A stretch of DNA of 64,000 nucleotides, taken from the NCBI GenBank assembly GCA_035937155.1, contig DASYVJ010000033.1, positions 1-64,000 of the forward strand. The letters are read 5' to 3'. The first letter of the stretch is position 1. Each line of letters begins with the position of its first letter. The translations under genes were made by a program, and so were the position numbers. The notes below the pieces were generated by a model. That model was not told the origin of the DNA. It ran no database searches and saw only the letters and a program-made list of their open reading frames with translations. Source of the stretch: Palsa-870 sp035937155. GTDB taxonomy: Bacteria > Chloroflexota > Dormibacteria > Dormibacterales > Dormibacteraceae. Positions 1 to 8,936 of this stretch are shown here, in pieces.

Positions 1-2
1 TC

Positions 3-1376
3 ACGCGCAATCCACTGAACGCGCTGGTGCTCAGCTTCGCGCTGGCTTCGATCCTCTACACCTTCCTCGTCCGTGCCGAGGTCAAGGTCAACTACGTGCC
101 GACCTGGAGCCTCGCGCTCGCGGTCGTCCTGGCGCTGATCAACTTCGCGATCCTGCTGCCTTACGTCGGCTACATCTTCGAGGTGATGCGGGCGGAGACG
201 TTGGTCGACAGCATCATGCGGCGGGCCAGGCGAAAGCTGCGCGGCGCGGTCAGCAAGCGTCACTCCCGCAGCAACCGCACTGAGTTGATGACGTCGATTG
301 CGCAGGTGACGGATATCGCGTTCGGCTCGATCCAGCTTGGCGATATGCCGATGGGCGTTCTCACGATCGAGGTTCTCGGCCGCTTCCTGGCTGAGGACTA
401 TATGAAGCTAAGGAAGAGCTTTGGGCCCGATTGGTTCCAGATCGGCCACGCTGAGCTGCCTGGCGCTTCCGACCAGATCGTGGCCGAGGTGAACCGGGCC
501 AAGACCTGGTTCGCGTACACGATTATGTCCAGCTTCGTCGACATGGTCGGTCTCACGCCGGTGCACAGAAAGGAGGCGGTGCATGCCATAGCCGTCGCCA
601 CTCGAGACATCGGAATCAGCGCCATCGAGGTGGGCGACCCAGAGGTGGCCGAGCTCTGCGTGCGTTTCTTCAACACGTATCTGCGGGCCGCGATCAACCG
701 CTCTGCGCCGACGTTTGCGTCCGGGATCATGAACGAGTACCGTCGGTTCGCCATCGGGGCGCTGGAGTGGCGCCCGGACCTAGCGGTGGAAGCCGCGGCG
801 CATCTCCTAAGGTACGGCCGCCACTTCGACGAAGCTGGTATGCCCGCGACGCTCGGGGCCGCTGCGGAGGACGTCGCGGACCTGGCGATCGAGGCGCGCA
901 ACCGCGACCCGCAGGTCTCGCTCCAGCTGGCGCGTCTGCTGGTTCGGAACCTGCTCGACTTGAGCCCGAACGCGCGACCGATTGGGCTCAACGGCATGTT
1001 CAAAGGTGTAGCCAAGCTGAGCTTCTGGGCGATGGAATCGGATCAGAAGGACATCGCCCGCGTGCTGGTCGAGGGCATCGCGGCGGCCCCACCTGACTTC
1101 GTGGATGCCGCGCTCGACCGGATGGAGTCCATGCAGAACGGGCTCTTCTGGGAGGTGAACGAACGCGTCATCGCGTTTGACTGGGTCGAAAAGCCTCTGC
1201 GCGATCAGATCCCCCGCCTGCGGGCGGCGCTGGGTCAAGCCAAAACAACTGGAAACGGCCTGCTTGTCGAGCTGGAGGAAGCTCCAACGGTCGGGGCGCC
1301 CCTCGTCGCGCCTGAGCCAGGCCCGATGCCGGCGACCTCCGCCGGGGCGACGGCTAAGGCCGAACCGGCTGATTGA
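3..1376 (+). CDS. DUF2254-family predicted membrane protein (5' end cut by window)
   Basis: The reading frame is open from base 3, so the true start lies outside the window; the first in-frame GTG is at 27. About 457 residues are visible. Two hydrophobic segments (roughly residues 10-30 and 40-65 of the visible part) are followed by a long, mostly helical soluble region. The order of membrane segments followed by a short basic stretch rich in Arg and Ile/Val matches the DUF2254 family, which has no established function. The C-terminus is Pro/Ala-rich and probably disordered. It converges with and overlaps the haemoglobin gene by 23 bp. The family call rests on pattern memory; that it is a membrane protein is clear. 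Confidence 0.6.
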   Translation, partial: TRNPLNALVLSFALASILYTFLVRAEVKVNYVPTWSLALAVVLALINFAILLPYVGYIFEVMRAETLVDSIMRRARRKLRGAVSKRHSRSNRTELMTSIAQVTDIAFGSIQLGDMPMGVLTIEVLGRFLAEDYMKLRKSFGPDWFQIGHAELPGASDQIVAEVNRAKTWFAYTIMSSFVDMVGLTPVHRKEAVHAIAVATRDIGISAIEVGDPEVAELCVRFFNTYLRAAINRSAPTFASGIMNEYRRFAIGALEWRPDLAVEAAAHLLRYGRHFDEAGMPATLGAAAEDVADLAIEARNRDPQVSLQLARLLVRNLLDLSPNARPIGLNGMFKGVAKLSFWAMESDQKDIARVLVEGIAAAPPDFVDAALDRMESMQNGLFWEVNERVIAFDWVEKPLRDQIPRLRAALGQAKTTGNGLLVELEEAPTVGAPLVAPEPGPMPATSAGATAKAEPAD

Positions 1377-1740
1377 TCATCGCTGTCGAGGCCGTCTCGA
1401 AGTAGTCGAGCAGGGCTTTGCGCACCGTGGGCGCGAGCTCCAATGATTCGACGGCGGCTGTCATGTGACTCAACCAGGCGTCGCGTTGAACCTGTCCGAT
1501 GGCGAACGGCTGGTGACGAAGACGCAGGCGCGGATGGCCGCGGCGCTCGCTGTACGTGGCCGGCCCGCCCCAGTACTGAATGAGGAAAAGCTTCAGGCGC
1601 TCGGTGGCCTCCGACAGGTCCTCCTCGGGGTAGACCGCGCGCAGGATCGGGTCCTCAGCCACGCGCGCATAGAACCGCTCGACCAACAGCCTGAACGTCT
1701 CCTCTCCACCGACAAGCTCGTAGACGCTCCGATTCAGCAC
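1354..1740 (-). CDS. glbO: Truncated haemoglobin, group II (trHbO-like)
   Basis: The 128-aa protein has the length of 2-on-2 globins. The start YELVGGEETFRLLVERFY is the group-II pattern. The RHQPF segment carries the proximal haem histidine (F8), and the following DAWLSHM holds the conserved Trp of the G helix seen in trHbO. Family members bind O2 or NO and often act with peroxidases or NO-detoxifying systems. The start codon is GTG. A TAGCAT box (1755-1750) lies 9 nt upstream, consistent with a leaderless mRNA. It is divergent from the membrane-protein gene at 1774. Confidence 0.9.
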   Translation of the reverse strand: MLNRSVYELVGGEETFRLLVERFYARVAEDPILRAVYPEEDLSEATERLKLFLIQYWGGPATYSERRGHPRLRLRHQPFAIGQVQRDAWLSHMTAAVESLELAPTVRKALLDYFETASTAMINQPVRP

Positions 1741-1773
1741 TGCATTCCGATGCTACAAACTGAGCGCTGCAAA

Positions 1774-2232
1774 ATGGACCGCGAACGCCAGCGCATGCGT
1801 GACCAGTTCCTTGGGAGTGTCGTAATCCTCATCATCCAGTTCCTGCTGGGCATGGCGGTCAACCTCTTCGTTACGATCCCGCGCGACCATCCTGGCGCGA
1901 ACCCGCCGGAGTACTTCACCGGAGTCGCGCAGAGCGTCACGTGGGCCATCCTTCACGGGCACGTGCTGCTCATCCTCCATGCGAGCCTAGGGCTGATCCT
2001 CGTACTCAATTCCGCCGTCCTGTTGGTCGGCGCCATCAGGATGCGGGCCCGCAACCTCATCACCGTGACCGCCTTCGGCGCGTTTGGAGTCCTGGCCGCA
2101 GGTTTCAACCGCGGCAGCTACCTGAACTATCACGAGGACTTCAGCTCGATGATCATGGCGAGTCTTTTCGCCGTCGCGGTCGTCGCCTACGGGGTGGGTC
2201 TTTACGTGATGGGTCGCCCCGCCTCAGCCTAA
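1774..2232 (+). CDS. Small four-helix membrane protein, unknown function
   Basis: About 152 aa from ATG 1774; in-frame alternatives are ATG 1750 and ATG 1795. I chose 1774 because the basic RERQRMRDQ segment then leads directly into the first membrane helix (FLGSVVILIIQFLLGMAVNLF). Three more hydrophobic segments follow, around LLILHASLGLILVLNSAVLLVGA, an Ala/Gly-rich helix and a C-terminal Val/Ala-rich helix. No enzyme motif is visible. It is divergent from the truncated haemoglobin gene. The last 4 bp overlap the end of the convergent protease gene. The frame is open far upstream, but that part is antisense to the globin and is not expected to be coding. Confidence 0.7.
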   Translation: MDRERQRMRDQFLGSVVILIIQFLLGMAVNLFVTIPRDHPGANPPEYFTGVAQSVTWAILHGHVLLILHASLGLILVLNSAVLLVGAIRMRARNLITVTAFGAFGVLAAGFNRGSYLNYHEDFSSMIMASLFAVAVVAYGVGLYVMGRPASA

Positions 2233-3119
2233 GGGATCCCGGCCGCGGCGAGGATCTCAGCCGTCGGCCGGACGATCGCCTGCGCGGCTTTGAGCCCGGT
2301 CTTGGCAAGGTACCGTTCGACGATCAGGCGTCCCACCGCGTAGCCGCCCATATGTGGCACGCCAACTGGCCGCCGGCCCATGCGTTCCGCCACGACGTCG
2401 CCCAGGACGTACGCGGTCCACTCGGGAAACGAGCTTCCTGTCCCGAAAGCGCCCGTGACCTTGTCAAGCGCGGCATCGAGCACCGAGCCCGTCACGTCCG
2501 AGTACCAGGCGCCGGTCGAATCCGGTCCGCACACCTCGACCGTGAACACTTCGGCCAGGCCTTCGTGGATCACCCACTCGGCGAGGTTGAATCCGGTTTC
2601 CACGTTCGGGGTCCGCAGGTTGTGGGCGAGCTCATGGACGCCGCATGCGCCTATCCGCGTGAGGTTGTAGTCGGTCGGCCAGGCCACCATCCAGATGCTG
2701 CCCGGCGTCGCGCCCATGCCGTAGTAACCCAGCGTGTGCTCCATGAAGATCGGATCGTCGGGGTTGCCGAGCGTCAGCTCCACCTCGACCTTGTCCGGAT
2801 GCCGGATGCCAGGGAGGACTGATCGCTGGTATTCCCAGGCCCGCGCCAGCTCGCGACGCAGCTGGCCCCAGGCGTCGGCCTTGATTAGCTGGCGCAGGGC
2901 TTCGGGGTAGCGGGGATCGTCCACTGCCACGCGAAAACCGTCGCCCTGCTCGTGGATCTGCCTGAGCATCTTCATCGGTTGGTCGTCGAAGGCCGAGATG
3001 CCCCGCATCGCGGCCAGGGCGTCCATTCGCGCAGCGGCCGGCAGCGTGAACAGGTGCGTCATGGCGGCCGCATCGTCGCGGACGTCGATCTCGATCTGGT
3101 CGTCGGTCGTGAGAATCAC
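2229..3119 (-). CDS. Predicted Zn-dependent protease (DUF2268 family)
   Basis: The 296-aa protein starts at GTG. The sequence VHELAHN gives a clear HExxH zinc site, and a second acidic motif follows about 25 residues later in WVIHEGLAEVF, probably supplying the third ligand. This arrangement is that of DUF2268 predicted zinc proteases, named after Bacillus YjaZ-like proteins. No signal peptide is visible, so a cytoplasmic location is likely. The substrate is unknown. The neighbours give no functional hint: an MFS pump gene lies upstream on the same strand, 55 bp away. Confidence 0.82.
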   Translation of the reverse strand: MILTTDDQIEIDVRDDAAAMTHLFTLPAAARMDALAAMRGISAFDDQPMKMLRQIHEQGDGFRVAVDDPRYPEALRQLIKADAWGQLRRELARAWEYQRSVLPGIRHPDKVEVELTLGNPDDPIFMEHTLGYYGMGATPGSIWMVAWPTDYNLTRIGACGVHELAHNLRTPNVETGFNLAEWVIHEGLAEVFTVEVCGPDSTGAWYSDVTGSVLDAALDKVTGAFGTGSSFPEWTAYVLGDVVAERMGRRPVGVPHMGGYAVGRLIVERYLAKTGLKAAQAIVRPTAEILAAAGIP

Positions 3120-3174
3120 TCGGCTGATTTACCCTCGTGCTGCGCCCTGCCATTGTGCGCATCCCGCGGGACGA

Positions 3175-4377
3175 TCACGACATACCTGGCGCAGGACCGG
3201 CCGGCTGCAGCTCCTGCCCGGCGGAAAGGCGCTCCATCTCAGATTCACTCGGCAGGAACCAGGCAATCGCGATGGTGACGATGACGAGCACGACATGCGT
3301 CATGAGTGACCGCTGCAGGCCGATCGCGTCGGCGATCGCTCCGTTGATCGGGATGCCGATCGCGCCGGTGACAAACCCGAGTCCCATGACAAGGCCCGAA
3401 GCCAGACCTGCGCGGTCAGCCATCAGCTGCTGCGCCATCAGCAGCATGAGAGGCGCTGTGGACGCGGCCAGGAATCCGATGAGGATCGCGCTTGCGAACG
3501 CCCACGGGCCGGGAAACATCGTGAAAAGCAAGATGGCGGGCACGCTGAGGACCAGCGTCGCGAGAATCACGCTGCGCCGTCCGTGGCGGTCCGCGAGGGT
3601 GCCGCAACCGACCGTGCCAACGGCGCTCGCCAGCACGAGCGTGGTGGCAAGAGGGCCGTAGAACCCCGGACCGTATCCGAGCTGCTCGTACCAGGTGGGC
3701 GTGAATGCCTGGAACACGTTCACGGTCCAGCTTCGAGACATCATCACGCCGATCACCACTGCAATCGCGAAGAGCGGCACGCGACTGGCGACGCCCGCAC
3801 TGCGGCGGGGCCCGGCGACCACTGCAGTCCCTCGCATGCGCCACAACAGGTAGCCGCCGGTGACAAGGCCGGGGATGACGAGCAGGCCTGTGCCGTGGAG
3901 GCCGAAGGCCCCGAACAGGAGGATGCCGATCAGCGGTCCCACCGCGACGCCGACCGTTCCGGCCGTCACATAGATGGACATGCCGAAGCTGCGCCGCCAC
4001 TTGGGCAGCAGCGCGCGGACGTCAAGGGCGCCCATCGGGTGGAAGGCTCCGGACCCAAGCCCGGAAGCGAATGCCAGGGCGATGAGGAGCGGGAAGCTGG
4101 TGACGAAGCCGATCAGGGCGAAGGTGAGCGCGGTCCAGCCAAGCGCCAGCCCGGTGAAGCGAGTGCCGAAGCGGTCGGCCAGGACGCCGAACAGCGGCTG
4201 AGACACGGCCGCCATCCCGCTGTAGGCGAGGCTGACCAGTCCCACGGTGGCCAGACTGAGCTTGAACCGCCCGATCAAGACCGGAAAGAGGACCGGGATA
4301 ACTCCCGCGTACGTGTCGACCGTGAGGTGGCCGAGCATCAAGGTCAGCAGCTTGCCGTTGCGAAGAAAATCCCTCAT
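3175..4377 (-). CDS. MFS efflux transporter, fosmidomycin-resistance (Fsr) type
   Basis: The 400-aa protein has about 12 hydrophobic segments. The N-terminal LMLGHLTVDTYAGVIPVLFPVL and GVLADRFGTRF (the loop 2-3 MFS signature) match the Fsr subfamily, which pumps drugs or small metabolites out with protons. The second half repeats the signature as GTLADRHGRR. It starts at ATG 4377; a TAGTCT box lies 10 nt upstream. The small open frame 4399-4590 sits just upstream on the same strand. The real substrate cannot be deduced. Confidence 0.88.
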   Translation of the reverse strand: MRDFLRNGKLLTLMLGHLTVDTYAGVIPVLFPVLIGRFKLSLATVGLVSLAYSGMAAVSQPLFGVLADRFGTRFTGLALGWTALTFALIGFVTSFPLLIALAFASGLGSGAFHPMGALDVRALLPKWRRSFGMSIYVTAGTVGVAVGPLIGILLFGAFGLHGTGLLVIPGLVTGGYLLWRMRGTAVVAGPRRSAGVASRVPLFAIAVVIGVMMSRSWTVNVFQAFTPTWYEQLGYGPGFYGPLATTLVLASAVGTVGCGTLADRHGRRSVILATLVLSVPAILLFTMFPGPWAFASAILIGFLAASTAPLMLLMAQQLMADRAGLASGLVMGLGFVTGAIGIPINGAIADAIGLQRSLMTHVVLVIVTIAIAWFLPSESEMERLSAGQELQPAGPAPGMS

Positions 4378-4398
4378 AAGAGGGGTAAGACTAGTGGC

Positions 4399-4590
4399 CT
4401 AGGTGCCGCCGACCTCTCTGTGCTGCCGGTCGGACAGAGCCAGCGCCCGGTCAGCGGCACTGGCTCCGTCAGCGGCGGTGACCGTCGTAAAACTGAGCCC
4501 AAACCCAGGACGGTGGTAGACGACGCGCCAGGGGTGCAGCTGGCGGCCATCCTTGCCCTGAATCCTCACAGCCCCGTCGTAGACGGTCAT
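4399..4590 (-). CDS. Small hypothetical protein (63 aa)
   Basis: A 63-aa frame on the same strand as, and 21 bp upstream of, the MFS pump gene. It has no membrane segment. The sequence YHRPGFGLSFTTVTAADG looks like a small beta-strand-rich fold. Antisense frames in the same interval are also open, so codon evidence is weak. It could be a real short protein that shares a transcript with the pump, or a chance frame. I recognise no family. Confidence 0.4.
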   Translation of the reverse strand: MTVYDGAVRIQGKDGRQLHPWRVVYHRPGFGLSFTTVTAADGASAADRALALSDRQHREVGGT

Positions 4591-4687
4591 TGCGGTCGAG
4601 GCTACCGACCGTAGCCGGGTACGGCCATCCTGAAAATTGATGAGTGCGTCTCATGGAAATCCAGCGCTGGGCTTATCATCGCCCGCG

Positions 4688-5638
4688 GTGGGCGAGCTCC
4701 TCTACTTGAGCCGCGCGGATGTCGAGCGCCTGCTTGACGTCGACTCGCTGCTCGGCGCGCTGGGCACGGCGCTCGTCGTTTTCTCATCAGGGATCGCTTC
4801 CGTCCCGCCGCGCGCCGGCGCGCGCGTCGGGGACCGCGGGATCCTTGGGGCCATGCCCGGCTATGTGCCTGGGATCGCGCTCGAAGTGAAGCTGGTCTCA
4901 GTCTTTCCGGCCAACCATCACCACGGCCTGCCGTCACACCAGGGTTTGATCATGGTTTTCGACGAGGACACCGGGGGCCCGTTGGCGGTGATGGACGCCA
5001 CGTACATCACGGCGATCAGGACGGGTGGTACGGCGGCCGTGGCGGCGGGACTTCTCGCCCGCGACGATGCCTCGGTATTGGCAATCCTGGGCGCCGGCGT
5101 GCAGGGTGGCTCGCATCTCGCGACCTTTCCGCGCGTCCGCGACTTCAAGGAGATACGGGTGGCTTCGCGCGACTCCGCCACCGCCCGGGCGCTGGTGGCG
5201 CGTCATCCACGAGCTGTGTTCGCCGAGTCGTTCGAAGCTGCGGTTCGCGGGGCCGACGTCGTCGCGTGCTGCACGGACGCGCGAGAGCCCATCTTGCGCC
5301 GTGAGTGGCTGAAGCCAGGCGCCCATGTCAGCTCGGTCGGCGGGACGTGGGGACCCGAGCTCGATGCCGCGACGATTGCCGCCGGGCGGGTGTTCGTCGA
5401 GTGGCGCGGCGCGGCGACAAATCCGCCGCCGGCGGGCGCGGTCGAGCTGCAGGGGTTGGACGCGGGAAGTCTCACCGAGGTTGGTGAGGTGCTTGCGGGC
5501 ACCAGGCCCGGCAGGCAGTCGCGCGACGAGATCACGATCTACAAATCAACCGGCCACGCGGTTGAAGATGCCGCCGCGGCGCGCTTGGTCTACGACAGAG
5601 CGAAAGCCGAAGGCGCCGGAGTCTCTCTCAGTCTCTAA
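4688..5638 (+). CDS. Ornithine cyclodeaminase / mu-crystallin family protein
   Basis: A 316-aa Rossmann-fold protein. LAILGAGVQGG (GxGxxG) binds NAD(P), and the upstream EVKLVSVFP contains the conserved substrate-domain Lys. Members interconvert amino and imino acids (ornithine to proline, alanine dehydrogenase, ketimine reductase); the exact substrate cannot be read from sequence. I chose GTG 4688 rather than ATG 4637: the product then starts MGELLYLSRADVERLLD, typical of the family, and a TATCAT box at 4674-4679 lies 8 nt upstream, as in other leaderless genes here. The stop overlaps the convergent phosphoesterase by 4 bp. Confidence 0.85.
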   Translation: MGELLYLSRADVERLLDVDSLLGALGTALVVFSSGIASVPPRAGARVGDRGILGAMPGYVPGIALEVKLVSVFPANHHHGLPSHQGLIMVFDEDTGGPLAVMDATYITAIRTGGTAAVAAGLLARDDASVLAILGAGVQGGSHLATFPRVRDFKEIRVASRDSATARALVARHPRAVFAESFEAAVRGADVVACCTDAREPILRREWLKPGAHVSSVGGTWGPELDAATIAAGRVFVEWRGAATNPPPAGAVELQGLDAGSLTEVGEVLAGTRPGRQSRDEITIYKSTGHAVEDAAAARLVYDRAKAEGAGVSLSL

Positions 5639-6270
5639 ATCTCGATCAGTCGAGAAGGGACAGCGTTGACGATCCGCGTTCCGTCGAGCTGCAGCTCAGG
5701 CTGAGTCCGGCCGTAAGGGTGAACGTGCCCATGGACCAGCAGGAGCGGATGGAATTCTTTGATGAGTCGGTTGAAGGCCTTGAACCCCTCATGGGCCGAG
5801 TCCTTCGCCTCGGTGACGCCGAACGGCGGCGCATGCGTGACCAGAATGTCGAGCTTGCGGCCGTTGCGAACGCGCTTGAGACGAATCCACAGCTCCAGGC
5901 TGATCGCGCGCCGCTGCACCTGGGCTTGTGAGTACTGGTTGGGACCATCCTTATAGCGAAGGCTGCCGCCGAGACCCGCGATGCGCAGGCCGTTCACCTC
6001 GAGCACGCGACCGTCCACGTTGTCGCACCCCGGCGGCCCAGGGACCGGAACCTCGGGCTGCAGAGCGGCCCAGGTCGAATCCGCCGGCTTCACGTTCGGG
6101 TCGTGGTTGCCCGGCACGTATAGCAGGGGAACGTCGGTCCGGCTGACCAGGTATTCGAGGTAATCGAACGGGAGGTCTCCGCACGACACGACGAGGTCCG
6201 GCGCCAGCGTTGCGAGCTTGTCCCCGTAAAGCGCTTCGTCAACTTCGTCGGCGACGGCGAGGATTCTCAG
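5635..6270 (-). CDS. Metallophosphoesterase, calcineurin-like; likely CTG start
   Basis: About 211 aa. Motifs in order are SCGDLPFDY (GD), YVPGNHDP (GNHD), VTHAPP and VHGHVHPYG (GHVH), the metal ligands of calcineurin-type phosphoesterases. The nearest ATG/GTG/TTG start is GTG 6189, which would remove the first strand. Upstream the frame continues as RILAVADEVDEALYG, a typical N-terminus for this subgroup, beginning at a CTG (6270-6268) that overlaps the antiporter stop as CTGA. No standard start codon is available there. The substrate is unknown. It is the last gene of the SDR-antiporter-phosphoesterase operon. Confidence 0.85.
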   Translation of the reverse strand: MRILAVADEVDEALYGDKLATLAPDLVVSCGDLPFDYLEYLVSRTDVPLLYVPGNHDPNVKPADSTWAALQPEVPVPGPPGCDNVDGRVLEVNGLRIAGLGGSLRYKDGPNQYSQAQVQRRAISLELWIRLKRVRNGRKLDILVTHAPPFGVTEAKDSAHEGFKAFNRLIKEFHPLLLVHGHVHPYGRTQPELQLDGTRIVNAVPSRLIEI

Positions 6271-8009
6271 GCGAGAACCTCGTTGCGGGCGAGCAGGCGC
6301 TCGAACTCGGCGGCCCGCAACTCGTCGAAACCTTCCGTTAGCCCAGCTTTCAAGATGCGTGCGATCTCAGATGCGGAGTGCAGCCTCGGCAGGTAAACGA
6401 AATCGGCGCCGGCCTCATAAAAGCTCAGCGCTTGCGGTATGTGGTCGGTGGTGACCATGACCTTGGCCTGGGGGCAGGTCGCGCGTATGTTGCGCAGCAG
6501 CCTCAGGTTGTCCGTGCCACGAAGGATGTCGTCTGTGATGCTCGAGACGACGAGCTTCGCGTCCTGGATGCCGATATGCCGCAGGGTGTCGGGGTGCGCA
6601 ATGTCGCCGTAGATCGAGCTGATCCCACGCTGTCGCAGCTCGCGCATGACTTTCGGGTTGAAGTCGACGACCAGGATCGTGCTCAGAAACTCTTTGACCT
6701 GCAGTGGATCACCGTCGTGTTCGAACTCATGAAGGATCGAGCTGGCGTCTCGGAAGAAGCCCAGGAACACAAACGTCTCGGGGCGCGTCTCTGAGCGCTC
6801 CTGCGCGGTCTCCGGAGCGTCAAGGTCTTTGACCCTAAGCAGCCGCAACAAACCGCTGAGGACGCGCTGCACCCGATGGCTGGCGTTGATCATGTAGGTC
6901 GAGACGACAGAGGTCAGCGCGAACGTGATGATCACGACCGTCAGCACATCGGGCTTGATCTGGCTGCGGGCCAGCCCGAGTGAGGCGATGACGATCGAGA
7001 ACTCGCTGACCTGGGCAAGGTTGATCGCAGGCAGCAAGCTCGTTCTGTGACCAAGGCGGAGGGCGTAAAGGATCGGGACGACGCAGAGGCGGCTCACCAT
7101 CACAAACGCCGACGCGGCCAGCGCGATGACCACGACGTTAAGGCTGGGCACTGAGATCTGCATCCCGAGCGCGACGAAGAACAGGGTCACGAAGAAGTCC
7201 CTGATGCTCACGGCCTTGGCCATCACGTCGAGGTTGTAAGGAAACGTAGACAGGCTGATGCCAGCGATCAACGCGCCCATCTCTCGAGACAGCCCGATGA
7301 CGCTCGCCGCCCCGGCGAGGAAGAAGCACCAGGCAAGGGCGCTGACGAGCACGAGCTCCGGGGCTTTCGCCACGGCACGGAACAGGTACGGAAGGAGGTA
7401 CTTCGAAAGCGCGAGGCTGCCGACCACGAGCAGTGCTCCCTTCCAGAGAGAGAAGGCCAGGGGCAGCAGGTCGGGCCTCTCGATGTTCGGCTGCACCGCG
7501 ATCATGGCGACCGCCCACAGGTCCTGAATCACCAGCACGCCAAGGGTTATCCGGCCGGGGAGAGTATCGAGCTCGAACTTGTCGTAGAGCAGCTTGACCA
7601 CGACCAGCGTGCTCGAAAGGCTCATGCACGCGGCCAGGTAGAGGAGCGCGTAGTTGTGCGGGGCGTCGCGGACGCCGAGGAGGTAGAAGAAGCCGAGCCC
7701 GAGCGCGATGCAGATCGGCACCTGGAGCGCTCCCGTGAGAAGGACCGCAGGTCCTGCCGAGGCGAGCTTCTTGATATCGATCTCGAGCCCGATGATGAAG
7801 AGCAGAAGGATCAGCCCGATCTCCGCGACACCGGCGATGCTCGTCTGGTCGGTCACGAACTTGAGGCCGTTCGGCCCGATGATGACGCCGGTCACGAGAT
7901 AGGCGAGGATCAACGGCTGGCGCAGGCGCCAGCCGACCAGCGCGAGAAGGGCAGCCGCGCCTACGCAGATCCCGATGCTGTACAGAAGGTCGTCTGTGGG
8001 CGCGGTCAT
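6267..8009 (-). CDS. Monovalent cation:proton antiporter, CPA2/KefB type with C-terminal TrkA-N domain
   Basis: The 580-aa protein has about 12 membrane segments in residues 5-390, including the Na+/H+ exchanger core (LAQVSEFSIVIASLG). A cytoplasmic nucleotide-binding region follows at roughly residues 410-560 (ILVVDFNPKVMRELRQRGISSIYGDIAHP), which in the KefB/TrkA-N family binds NAD(H) and gates transport. Expected role: K+ or Na+ efflux coupled to proton entry at the plasma membrane. Its start overlaps the SDR stop by 4 bp (ATGA), and its stop overlaps the phosphoesterase start. Confidence 0.92.
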   Translation of the reverse strand: MTAPTDDLLYSIGICVGAAALLALVGWRLRQPLILAYLVTGVIIGPNGLKFVTDQTSIAGVAEIGLILLLFIIGLEIDIKKLASAGPAVLLTGALQVPICIALGLGFFYLLGVRDAPHNYALLYLAACMSLSSTLVVVKLLYDKFELDTLPGRITLGVLVIQDLWAVAMIAVQPNIERPDLLPLAFSLWKGALLVVGSLALSKYLLPYLFRAVAKAPELVLVSALAWCFFLAGAASVIGLSREMGALIAGISLSTFPYNLDVMAKAVSIRDFFVTLFFVALGMQISVPSLNVVVIALAASAFVMVSRLCVVPILYALRLGHRTSLLPAINLAQVSEFSIVIASLGLARSQIKPDVLTVVIITFALTSVVSTYMINASHRVQRVLSGLLRLLRVKDLDAPETAQERSETRPETFVFLGFFRDASSILHEFEHDGDPLQVKEFLSTILVVDFNPKVMRELRQRGISSIYGDIAHPDTLRHIGIQDAKLVVSSITDDILRGTDNLRLLRNIRATCPQAKVMVTTDHIPQALSFYEAGADFVYLPRLHSASEIARILKAGLTEGFDELRAAEFERLLARNEVLA

Positions 8010-8848
8010 TGGCTCGCCGGCCCGGCGTCAAGGTGGTCCCACCGGCCCTCGAACATCGACGCCTCGGCAGGGTCGCCGAGAATGAGGAATTGCCGATGAT
8101 GCAGGCCTTCGATGAGGGTCGCGGCCAGCTGATCGAGCTGCAGCGAGGAATCTTGAGCCTTGTCCGGCCCGCTGAACAGCCGGCCCACGCCACGCGACCT
8201 CGTGTTTTGCCCGATGCGCGGCCCCTTTGCGCCGGGGCAGAAGATCGAGACGATGACCCCGGTGCCCCGCAGCTGCTGTGCCAGGCCTTTCGTGAAGAAG
8301 GCCAACGCCGCGTGGCTGGTGTCGTATGGCATGGAGAGCGGGTCGATCGGCTGCAGCCCGCCGAACGACACCACGTTGACGATATGTCCCGACCCTCGTG
8401 CTGTCATGTGCGGCACGAATGCCGTCGAGGTGCGCACAGCGCCAACCAGGTTCGTCTCCAGCATCCAGGCCCAGTCTTCGCCTGAGATTTTTTCCAGCTT
8501 GCCCTGGAGCAGCACCCCCGCGGCGTTGACGACGGCGTCGACTCGTCCCATCGCCTTCACCGAGTCGCGTACCAGCGAGCGGACCGAAGCGTCGCTTCTC
8601 ACGTCGGTGGAAAGTGCGAGCGCAGCCTCGGACGTGCCGAGCCGCAACACCTCTTCCACGGTTCGGTCCATGCGAGGCCCGTCAAAGTCCGCGACCACGA
8701 TGTTGGCGCCCTGGCGGGCCAGCGCCTTCGCGACTGCGCGGCCCAGCCCACTGCCTCCGCCGACGATGACGGCCACGCGCTGGGAAAGGCTGCCGTGGGA
8801 ACGCGGACCGGCGTCGAGAGGGGTGGACACCGGCCGCATTCTATTCAT
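8006..8848 (-). CDS. Short-chain dehydrogenase/reductase with His in place of the catalytic Lys
   Basis: About 280 aa from ATG 8848 (ATG 8839 is also possible); the longer upstream frame is antisense to the next gene's 5' region and is not supported. VGGGSGLGRAVAKAL is the TGxxxGxG-type cofactor site, VNAAGV is the NNAG motif, and Ser-Tyr follow in VVSFGGLQ and MPYDTSHAAL. Four residues after the Tyr the classical YxxxK lysine is His (codon CAC). This is directly visible and unusual, and raises the question whether it is a normal reductase. First gene of the operon with the antiporter. Confidence 0.85.
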   Translation of the reverse strand: MNRMRPVSTPLDAGPRSHGSLSQRVAVIVGGGSGLGRAVAKALARQGANIVVADFDGPRMDRTVEEVLRLGTSEAALALSTDVRSDASVRSLVRDSVKAMGRVDAVVNAAGVLLQGKLEKISGEDWAWMLETNLVGAVRTSTAFVPHMTARGSGHIVNVVSFGGLQPIDPLSMPYDTSHAALAFFTKGLAQQLRGTGVIVSIFCPGAKGPRIGQNTRSRGVGRLFSGPDKAQDSSLQLDQLAATLIEGLHHRQFLILGDPAEASMFEGRWDHLDAGPASQ

Positions 8849-8936
8849 CGGCGCGTCGGTATCCGCAGGACTACCCTCGCTTGAAGCGGTGGGCGGGGGA
8901 TTTGTCGTCGATGGCGCTGTCAGCTTATATAGAAGG

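Noticed and set aside
3583..4614. 343-aa plus-strand ORF opposite the Fsr-type pump
   Set aside because: Glu/Arg/Gly-rich antisense frame with no family likeness; the pump on the other strand is clear.
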